Source: an uncultured Flavobacteriaceae bacterium
GTDB taxonomy: Bacteria > Bacteroidota > Bacteroidia > Flavobacteriales > Flavobacteriaceae
Direction: 5' to 3'
Length of the DNA stretch: 12,536 nt
NCBI GenBank assembly: GCA_938018045.1
Contig: CALIIP010000046.1
Coordinates: 1 to 12,536, forward strand
In this document: positions 7,172-12,536 of the stretch, piece by piece
How the letters are laid out: the number at the start of each line of letters is the position of its first letter
Position numbering within the stretch: the stretch's first letter is position 1
Made by a program: the position numbers and the translations under genes
Notes under the pieces: model-generated
The model's input: the letters and a program-made list of their open reading frames with translations, nothing else
The model's database searches: none
What the model was told of the DNA's origin: nothing

Positions 7172-7981
7172 ATGTTTAAACAGATTTCCAGCATACAGAA
7201 TCCGTTGATAAAAGAGTTGTATCAATTAAAAGAAAAGTCCAGAATTCGTAAGAAAATAGGGCGTTTTTTGATTGAAGGTCAGCGTGAAATATCATTGGCC
7301 ATCAAAGGGGATTATGAGATTGAAACTGTTTTATTTTATCATGAGATCATTTCATCAGAAGAAATAAATACGCTTGTTGGTTTGTCAGAAAGGAAACCTG
7401 AAATCATTGAGATTTCTAAAGATATCTATGAAAAACTTGCTTATAGAACAACAACAGAAGGCGTTATTGCAATTGCAAAAACTAAAGAATTATCTATTGG
7501 TAATTTAAAATTTCGCACTTCTACACCACTTATTATTGTTGCTGAAGCACCTGAAAAACCAGGAAATATTGGCGCAATTTTGCGAACTGCTGATGCTGCA
7601 AATGTTGACGCGGTTATTATTGCCAATCCGAAAACAGACTTGTATAACCCAAATATTGTGCGTTCAAGTGTTGGTTGTTTATTTACCAATCAAATTGCGA
7701 CTGGAACTACATCTGAAATTATTGAATTTTTAGATTCAAAAGACATTAATATTTATTGTGCGGCTTTGTTAGATGATACAGAAATATACACGAATCAAGA
7801 TTATAAAAACGCTACAGCACTCATAGTTGGTACAGAAGCCACTGGATTATCAGATGAATGGCTAAGCAATTCCACCAAAAACATTATGATTCCAATGCAA
7901 GGGGAAATCGATTCTATGAATGTTTCAGTTGCTGCCGGAATTTTAATCTTTGAGGCAAAAAGACAACGAGCATTCAAATGA
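7172..7981 (+). CDS. TrmH/SpoU-family RNA 2'-O-methyltransferase
   Basis: A 269-residue SPOUT-class methyltransferase that transfers a methyl group from S-adenosylmethionine to a ribose 2'-OH, probably in 23S rRNA or tRNA. The N-terminal substrate-binding domain (about 1-105) starts with the family-like ISSIQNPLIKEL and contains RFLIEGQREI (31-40). The catalytic knot domain has all three motifs: motif 1 PEKPGNIGAILRTADA (127-142, with N132 and R138), motif 2 ALIVGTEATGLSDEW (216-230, with E222) and motif 3 IPMQGEIDSMNVSVAAG (240-256, with S248 and N250). The start agrees with the family N-terminus. It is the first gene of an operon, and its stop overlaps the next start as ATGA, suggesting translational coupling. 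The family is certain, but the modified nucleotide cannot be told from sequence, so I give no gene symbol. Confidence 0.94.
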   Translation: MFKQISSIQNPLIKELYQLKEKSRIRKKIGRFLIEGQREISLAIKGDYEIETVLFYHEIISSEEINTLVGLSERKPEIIEISKDIYEKLAYRTTTEGVIAIAKTKELSIGNLKFRTSTPLIIVAEAPEKPGNIGAILRTADAANVDAVIIANPKTDLYNPNIVRSSVGCLFTNQIATGTTSEIIEFLDSKDINIYCAALLDDTEIYTNQDYKNATALIVGTEATGLSDEWLSNSTKNIMIPMQGEIDSMNVSVAAGILIFEAKRQRAFK

Positions 7982-8430
7982 GGAAGATAATTTTCATTTT
8001 GCTAAGTTTACTCTTTTTATCAAGTTGTGGCTCTTCAAAAAATGCAACAAGTGTACTTTCCACTCAAAATAAGTTAGAAATTGAATATCAGAAATACAAA
8101 GGAATTCCGTATAAATATGGAGGAACAACAAGCAGCGGTTTTGATTGCTCAGGCTTTGTAAATACTGTGTACTTTAACGCTTTCAAATATGATTTACCTA
8201 GAACAACAACTTTGATGTCTAAAGAAGGAAGTGCAGTAAATAAATCTAAGTTAAAACCAGGAGATTTAGTGTTTTTTAGACCATCAAAGAAGTATTTACA
8301 TATGGGAATATATATTGGCAACGGACAATTTATACATAGTTCTACTTCAAAAGGAATTATAAAATCAAGATTAGACAACGTTTATTGGAAGGATAAATAC
8401 CGTTATTCAAGACGCGTCTTAAAAAATTAA
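7978..8430 (+). CDS. NlpC/P60 peptidoglycan hydrolase lipoprotein
   Basis: A 150-residue cell-wall cysteine peptidase, expected to cut peptide stems or cross-links in peptidoglycan in the manner of MepS (Spr). The N-terminus is a lipoprotein signal with lipobox LSSC (14-17), so Cys17 should be lipidated; the following GSSK contains no obvious inner-membrane retention signal. The single NlpC/P60 domain (about 35-148) has the catalytic Cys in FDCSGF (C57), the catalytic His in LHMGIYIG (H108) and a third polar residue in QFIHSS (H120). KPGDLVFF (93-100) is the usual strand before the His. There is no SH3 or LysM domain. Its ATG overlaps the upstream TGA, and the downstream gene begins 2 bases after its stop. 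Classification is secure; the exact bond cleaved is inferred. Confidence 0.94.
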   Translation: MRKIIFILLSLLFLSSCGSSKNATSVLSTQNKLEIEYQKYKGIPYKYGGTTSSGFDCSGFVNTVYFNAFKYDLPRTTTLMSKEGSAVNKSKLKPGDLVFFRPSKKYLHMGIYIGNGQFIHSSTSKGIIKSRLDNVYWKDKYRYSRRVLKN

Positions 8431-8432
8431 TA

Positions 8433-9665
8433 ATGACACCAACTACACTCTTTTATATCATCATTGCAATTATAATAATCAACTTTATTATCGATAAATT
8501 TATTGACAATCTAAACGCAAAACATTTTGATGATACGCTACCAAACGAAGTTGTAGATGTATATGAAAAAGATGCGTATATAAAATCACAGGATTACAAA
8601 AAGCAAAACTTTAAGTTTAGTAGTATATCTTCTTTATTTTCAATTACTTTAACATTATTATTTTTCTTTTTTGATGGATTCAAAATTGTTGATGATTATG
8701 CACGAAGCATTAGTGAAAATCCGATAATAATTGCCCTTATTTTCTTTGGCATAATTATGCTCGCAAGTGATATTTTAACAACACCATTTTCATATTATAA
8801 AACCTTTGTGATTGAAGAAAAATTCGGATTCAATAAATCTACAAAAAAACTATTTTGGCTAGATAAAATTAAAGGTTTACTAATGTCAATTATTATTGGC
8901 GGACTCCTATTTTCTGTGATTATTTGGTTTTACCAAACAACTGGAAAAAACTTTTGGCTTTACGCTTGGTTATTGGTTGCTGTATTTACGCTATTTATGA
9001 ATATGTTCTATTCAACGTTAATTGTGCCATTGTTTAATAAGCAAACTCCTTTAGAAGATGGAGAATTAAAGAGTGAAATTGAGAAATTTGCCCAAAAAGT
9101 AGGTTTTAAACTTGATAAAATCTTTGTAATAGATGGTTCAAAACGCTCCACCAAAGCAAACGCTTATTTTGCAGGATTTGGAAAAACAAAACGTATCGTT
9201 TTATATGATACACTTATTAATGATTTATCAACTGATGAAATTGTGGCTGTTTTGGCTCATGAAGTCGGTCATTACAAGCGTAAGCATATCGTTTTTAACC
9301 TAATATCTTCAATCTTACTCACAGGCTTAACCCTTTACATTCTGTCTTTATTTATTAATAGCGCCTTACTTTCTGAAGCACTTGGAGTTTCAACACCGAG
9401 TTTTCATATTGGTATGATTGCTTTCGGAATCCTGTATACTCCTATTTCTGAACTTACAAGTTTGTTTATGAATTATGTTTCCAGAAAGTTTGAATATCAA
9501 GCAGATAATTACGCTAAAGAATATTTCGGTGCAGAGCCATTAATTTCTTCACTTAAGAAGTTGTCTAAAAACAGTTTGAGTAACCTTACTCCACATAAAA
9601 CATATGTTTTTATGCATTATTCACATCCTACATTGAGAGAACGTATTCTAAATTTGAGGAAATGA
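8433..9665 (+). CDS. M48-family Ste24-like membrane zinc protease
   Basis: A 410-residue multi-pass membrane protease of the Ste24/CAAX prenyl protease 1 type. Hydrophobic segments lie near 3-22, 62-80, 97-113, 147-166, 174-199, 288-310 and 326-346. The zinc motif HEVGH is at 276-280. The third ligand is expected in RKFEYQADNYA (351-361), with E354 as ligand and D358 conserved. The family stretch GSKRSTKANAYFAGFG (235-250) and the N-terminal M48 region around FVIEEKFGFNKST (125-137) separate it from the shorter HtpX group. Bacteria lack prenylated CAAX proteins, so it more likely works in membrane-protein quality control or peptide processing; that is inference. It is the last gene of the operon with the methyltransferase and the NlpC lipoprotein, and it converges on a leftward gene after 12 bases with no visible terminator between them. 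Confidence 0.95.
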   Translation: MTPTTLFYIIIAIIIINFIIDKFIDNLNAKHFDDTLPNEVVDVYEKDAYIKSQDYKKQNFKFSSISSLFSITLTLLFFFFDGFKIVDDYARSISENPIIIALIFFGIIMLASDILTTPFSYYKTFVIEEKFGFNKSTKKLFWLDKIKGLLMSIIIGGLLFSVIIWFYQTTGKNFWLYAWLLVAVFTLFMNMFYSTLIVPLFNKQTPLEDGELKSEIEKFAQKVGFKLDKIFVIDGSKRSTKANAYFAGFGKTKRIVLYDTLINDLSTDEIVAVLAHEVGHYKRKHIVFNLISSILLTGLTLYILSLFINSALLSEALGVSTPSFHIGMIAFGILYTPISELTSLFMNYVSRKFEYQADNYAKEYFGAEPLISSLKKLSKNSLSNLTPHKTYVFMHYSHPTLRERILNLRK

Positions 9666-9677
9666 TACGATACTAAG

Positions 9678-10940
9678 TTATTGGTTGTTTTTTGATTTGA
9701 TTGTTTTTACATAACCAACAGCAAATTCTGTAAAATCTGCTTGCCCAAGATTTGAGTTTATAAATGTACCTATAAAGAAATTATCAGTAGGTTTTTTTGA
9801 AGTATTAATAAAGTAATACTTAAGCCCTAATCTAGCAGATATTGTACGCTTTATCTTGAAATAAGATTCTTCAATATCTCCAAGTCTATAATTACCTCCA
9901 TTATCATCAATAATTTTTGGTACTTCTCCCCAACCTTGATTAATCCTCCAATCAATCTTATATGCAGGCTTATAAAGGTTAATCCCAACTTGTATATCAA
10001 TTCCAAAATGATTTAATAATAACTCACCATTTGCTGTTATACCTATATTTAATGAGTTGTTAAATGCATTGGATTTTAAACTTGAAAATTCTCTTCCATT
10101 TTGAACAAGAGATTCGTTATTTGAAATGTAATTATAATATTTCTCGTAGAACCTGAAATACGCACCAAATCCGACTTTTAATGTATTGTTATAAATTTTT
10201 CCATACTCTCCAGAAACAGCATATACGGCTTCTTTATCGTCAAAAGCAGTAGAAAGCACATTCAAACCAAAGCCAGAACGAATTGAGTAGTATTTTGAAG
10301 TGGTTTTACTTGAAAAGTCTGATAGTTTGAAATCTTTTACATATTTTTTTGATGTGTTTATTTCTGCTCCAAGACTTATTAATGCTGAATTGTATCCTTG
10401 ATTTGGTAGTTTTGTATGTCCGTTAGAATGATGTGTAAATCCAGCACCAATTCTCCAATTAATTTCCTTAGATTTAATCAAATTATAATACATAAACAAC
10501 CTAAATGACCAAGTAAAATCAGTAGATACTGCTTTATTGAATTCATTAGTAACGGAGTTGTATTTTTTAGTAAAAAAAGAAACTCCTGAACCAACGTGAA
10601 GATTTAAATTTTCAGATTTTAAAGCATTAAATTCTAAAAACGGCTGTATTGTAAAGGCTTCACCTAATTGACTTTTATTACCTAAATCTGTATAACCAAT
10701 ACTAAATCCTGTTTTTGAGTTTTTTATGTAAGAAGTCCATTCTTGTGTAGTTTTTTTATTATGCCAACCAAAACTTATTAAGACTTGTTTTTGTATGCCT
10801 GTCTCTGGGAAATAAGTATTTGCGTCATTCGTAATTCCAAAAAGAATTTCAGGAGTAACACTAAACGGATTAGAATTATTTTCTTGTCCATTTAAATTTA
10901 TAAAAAATATTAGAAAAAGTAGAACTAGTTTGATTTTCAT
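9678..10940 (-). CDS. PagL-like outer-membrane lipid A deacylase homologue (acyloxyacyl hydrolase family)
   Basis: A 420-residue exported protein with a signal peptide (about 1-18, cleavage NG|QEN), rich in alternating strands typical of an outer-membrane beta-barrel. The first half carries the lipid A 3-O-deacylase signature: GAGFTHHSNGHTKLPNQGYNS (165-185, split here by features), with H170, S172 and N173 matching the HxSN catalytic motif, followed by the expected PNxGxN-like turn at 179-184. The likely reaction is removal of an acyl chain from lipid A in the outer membrane. At 420 residues it is more than twice the usual PagL size. The second half (about 215-410) is also strand-rich but has no second HxSN. 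It is convergent with the M48 gene and divergent from rel. Family assignment rests on the motif and layout; activity is likely but unproven. Confidence 0.75.
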   Translation of the reverse strand: MKIKLVLLFLIFFINLNGQENNSNPFSVTPEILFGITNDANTYFPETGIQKQVLISFGWHNKKTTQEWTSYIKNSKTGFSIGYTDLGNKSQLGEAFTIQPFLEFNALKSENLNLHVGSGVSFFTKKYNSVTNEFNKAVSTDFTWSFRLFMYYNLIKSKEINWRIGAGFTHHSNGHTKLPNQGYNSALISLGAEINTSKKYVKDFKLSDFSSKTTSKYYSIRSGFGLNVLSTAFDDKEAVYAVSGEYGKIYNNTLKVGFGAYFRFYEKYYNYISNNESLVQNGREFSSLKSNAFNNSLNIGITANGELLLNHFGIDIQVGINLYKPAYKIDWRINQGWGEVPKIIDDNGGNYRLGDIEESYFKIKRTISARLGLKYYFINTSKKPTDNFFIGTFINSNLGQADFTEFAVGYVKTIKSKNNQ

Positions 10941-10968
10941 AAATACAATTGACTAAAAACAGCTTTTA

Positions 10969-10976
10969 CAAAACTA
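10969..10976 (-). promoter_or_regulatory. Promoter -7 element of the PagL-like gene
   Basis: The minus strand reads TAGTTTTG, an exact TAnnTTTG match 28 bases before the ATG at 10940. No TTG is evident at the expected -33 distance. Confidence 0.5.
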
Positions 10977-11007
10977 TAATATCACTCGGCGAAAATAACA
11001 TATAAAA

Positions 11008-11024
11008 AAACTAAAATCTAGTTT
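11008..11024. repeat. Short inverted repeat in the divergent PagL-like/rel region
   Basis: AAACTA (11008-11013) and TAGTTT (11019-11024) form a 6-bp inverted repeat with a 5-base spacer, midway between the two divergent promoters. In AT-rich DNA a repeat this short can occur by chance. An operator role is only a possibility. Confidence 0.3.
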
Positions 11025-11056
11025 CAAAATAATTATTAAGAAATTCAGAATACTAC

Positions 11057-11086
11057 TTGCCTATTAAAATAATAAGTTTACTTTTA
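11057..11086 (+). promoter_or_regulatory. rel promoter (-33 TTG and -7 TACTTTTA)
   Basis: TTG at 11057-11059 and TACTTTTA at 11079-11086 are separated by 19 bases, matching the flavobacterial TTG-N17-23-TAnnTTTG layout except for the final base. The -7 element ends 4 bases before the ATG, as at 1641 and 7160, again predicting a leaderless or nearly leaderless mRNA. Confidence 0.55.
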
Positions 11087-11090
11087 TTCT

Positions 11091-12536
11091 ATGGCATACA
11101 CAGCAACCATAGAAGAAGAAAATAAAGAGATCGCAAGTCGCTATAAAGACCTATTAAAGGGTACTTATAGAATGCTTACTGCTGCAGACAAAAAAGAAAT
11201 CCGTAAGGCTTTTGAATTGGCAGTAGAAGCGCATAGTTCTCAGCGCAGAAAAACGGGTGAACCATATATCTACCATCCTATTGCTGTTGCCAAAATTGTT
11301 GCTTATGAAATTGGTTTAGGCCCTACATCAATAATTGCAGCACTTCTCCACGATGTTGTTGAGGATACAGAATACACTTTAGAAGATATTGAACGTGAAT
11401 TTGGAGAAACCATTGCGAGAATAGTAAATGGTTTGACAAAAATATCCCGCTTAAATAAAGAACAAGACGCATCGATTCAAGCAGAGAATTTTAGAAAGAT
11501 GCTACTGACTTTAAATGATGATGTACGTGTTATCTTAATTAAAATTGCTGATAGACTTCATAATATGCAAACGATGGATGCAATGCCGCCGCATAAGCAG
11601 TTGAAAATTGCATCTGAAACTTTGTACATATATGCTCCATTAGCGCATAGAATGGGATTGTATAATATTAAGACTGAATTGGAGGATTTAGGGCTTAAAT
11701 ATACTGAGTCAGAAGTATTTGATGATATTCAAGCAAAAATTACTGATAGTAAAGAAGACCAAGACAAGTATATCAAAGAGTTTAACAAAACACTTAAAGA
11801 TACTTTAAATAAAGAAGGTTTTAAATACACTATAAAAGGTAGAAGTAAATCCATTTTTTCGATTCGCCGGAAAATGCGTGCTCAGAATGTAACCTATGAT
11901 GAAATCTATGACAAGTTTGCTATCCGGATAGTTTACAAATCTGATGAAAAACAAGAAAAATTTGATGCTTGGAAAATCTATTCGATAGTTACAGATCATT
12001 TTCAACCAAATCCTACACGACTTCGTGATTGGATTTCACAACCTAAATCTACAGGTTATGAGTCGTTGCATATTACGGTTATGGGACCAGACAATCATTG
12101 GGTTGAAGTGCAAATTCGTTCTGAAAGAATGGATGAAATTGCAGAAAAAGGATATGCTGCTCATTATAAATACAAAAATGCTGGAGAAAAAGAAAGCGGT
12201 TTAGAAGTTTGGTTGAATCGTTTGAAGGATACATTAGAAAATCCTGATGGAAATGCAGTTGATTTCGTTGAAAATTTCAAGTTAAACTTATATGCTAAAG
12301 AGATTTTTGTTTTTACTCCTAATGGTGATATTAAAGCAATTCCGAAAGGAGCATCTGCACTAGATTTTGCTTTTTCTATTCATACAGAAGTTGGTATGAA
12401 ATGTCGTGGAGCAAAAGTAAATGGTAAATTAAAACCAATAAGTCATATTTTAACAAGTGGTGATCAAGTAGAAATAATAACTGCAAACCAGCAAAAACCA
12501 AATATTCGCTGGCTAGATTTTGTTGTTACTGCTAGA
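11091..12536 (+). CDS. rel: Bifunctional (p)ppGpp synthetase/hydrolase Rel, 3'-truncated by window edge
   Basis: The first 482 residues of a long RelA/SpoT homologue, open to the last base of the window. It makes and degrades (p)ppGpp in the stringent response. The hydrolase (HD) domain, about 35-185, keeps R53, H62, HDVVED (87-92), D154 and N158 in ADRLHNM, so hydrolysis should be active. The synthetase domain (about 235-365) has GRSKSIFSIRRKM (250-262), D274 in YDEIYDKFAIRIV (269-281), RLRD (310-313), TGYESLH (321-327, Y323) and EVQIR (339-343). RLRD stands where bifunctional Rel proteins have RxKD and RelA-type monofunctional enzymes have ExDD. A TGS domain follows (about 403-463) from IFVFTPNGDIKAIPKGA. 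The helical, zinc-finger and ACT regions expected after this lie outside the window. Starting with MAYTATIEEE suits the family. Divergent from the PagL-like gene. Confidence 0.96.
   Translation, partial: MAYTATIEEENKEIASRYKDLLKGTYRMLTAADKKEIRKAFELAVEAHSSQRRKTGEPYIYHPIAVAKIVAYEIGLGPTSIIAALLHDVVEDTEYTLEDIEREFGETIARIVNGLTKISRLNKEQDASIQAENFRKMLLTLNDDVRVILIKIADRLHNMQTMDAMPPHKQLKIASETLYIYAPLAHRMGLYNIKTELEDLGLKYTESEVFDDIQAKITDSKEDQDKYIKEFNKTLKDTLNKEGFKYTIKGRSKSIFSIRRKMRAQNVTYDEIYDKFAIRIVYKSDEKQEKFDAWKIYSIVTDHFQPNPTRLRDWISQPKSTGYESLHITVMGPDNHWVEVQIRSERMDEIAEKGYAAHYKYKNAGEKESGLEVWLNRLKDTLENPDGNAVDFVENFKLNLYAKEIFVFTPNGDIKAIPKGASALDFAFSIHTEVGMKCRGAKVNGKLKPISHILTSGDQVEIITANQQKPNIRWLDFVVTAR

Noticed and set aside
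11008..11024. Inverted repeat as a rho-independent terminator or riboswitch in the divergent region
   Set aside because: The stem has only six mostly A-T pairs, has no T tract, and lies between divergent promoters. It is kept only as a low-confidence repeat.
11805..12005. Leftward open frame of 66 codons inside rel
   Set aside because: It lies wholly within the well-conserved Rel coding sequence on the other strand and shows no recognisable domain; it is a shadow frame.
12480..12536. Truncated or broken rel gene
   Set aside because: The frame is open to the last base and sequence matches the family throughout; the end is the window edge only.
1..12536. Mobile element, CRISPR, defence island or horizontally acquired segment
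   Set aside because: No transposase, integrase, spaced repeat array, tRNA or defence domain was found, and the composition looks even across the window.

Overview
The window is AT-rich, densely packed DNA that looks like the chromosome of a Bacteroidota bacterium, most likely a Flavobacteriia member. The evidence is the set of TAnnTTTG-type -7 promoter elements, the absence of Shine-Dalgarno sequences, signal peptides cleaved before Gln, and typical families (a DUF3810-like metallopeptidase, paired secreted amidohydrolases, an RLRD-type Rel). It reads as core chromosome. I see no insertion sequence, integrase, CRISPR array, tRNA or rRNA, and no gene-free stretch longer than about 150 bases.

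Layout. The replicative helicase dnaB runs leftward (4-1512). A 140-bp divergent region with a tandem 19-bp repeat separates it from a rightward DUF3810-like membrane zincin (1653-2732). Next come two tightly spaced genes for secreted amidohydrolase-like proteins (2811-5804 and 5809-7110), closed by a strong hairpin terminator (7128-7158). A three-gene operon follows at once: a TrmH/SpoU RNA methyltransferase (7172-7981), an NlpC/P60 lipoprotein (7978-8430, overlapping by 4 bases) and a Ste24-type M48 membrane protease (8433-9665, 2-base gap). A leftward PagL-like outer-membrane lipid A deacylase homologue (9678-10940) converges on that operon with a 12-base gap. Divergent from it, a bifunctional Rel (p)ppGpp synthetase/hydrolase begins at 11091 and runs off the right edge.

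How the genes relate. Apart from dnaB, the methyltransferase and Rel, the genes act at the cell envelope: a membrane peptidase, periplasmic hydrolases, a peptidoglycan hydrolase, a CAAX-protease-like enzyme and a lipid A-modifying barrel. The two amidohydrolase genes carry three amidohydrolase-fold domains, and only one keeps a full metal-binding set. This suggests one active unit with two pseudoenzyme partners. No defence or mobile system is visible. The least ordinary observations are that pseudoenzyme arrangement, three promoters whose -7 element ends exactly 4 bases before the ATG (predicting leaderless mRNAs), the tandem repeat at the dnaB divergent promoter, the SSB-like acidic tail on DnaB, and the double-length PagL homologue.
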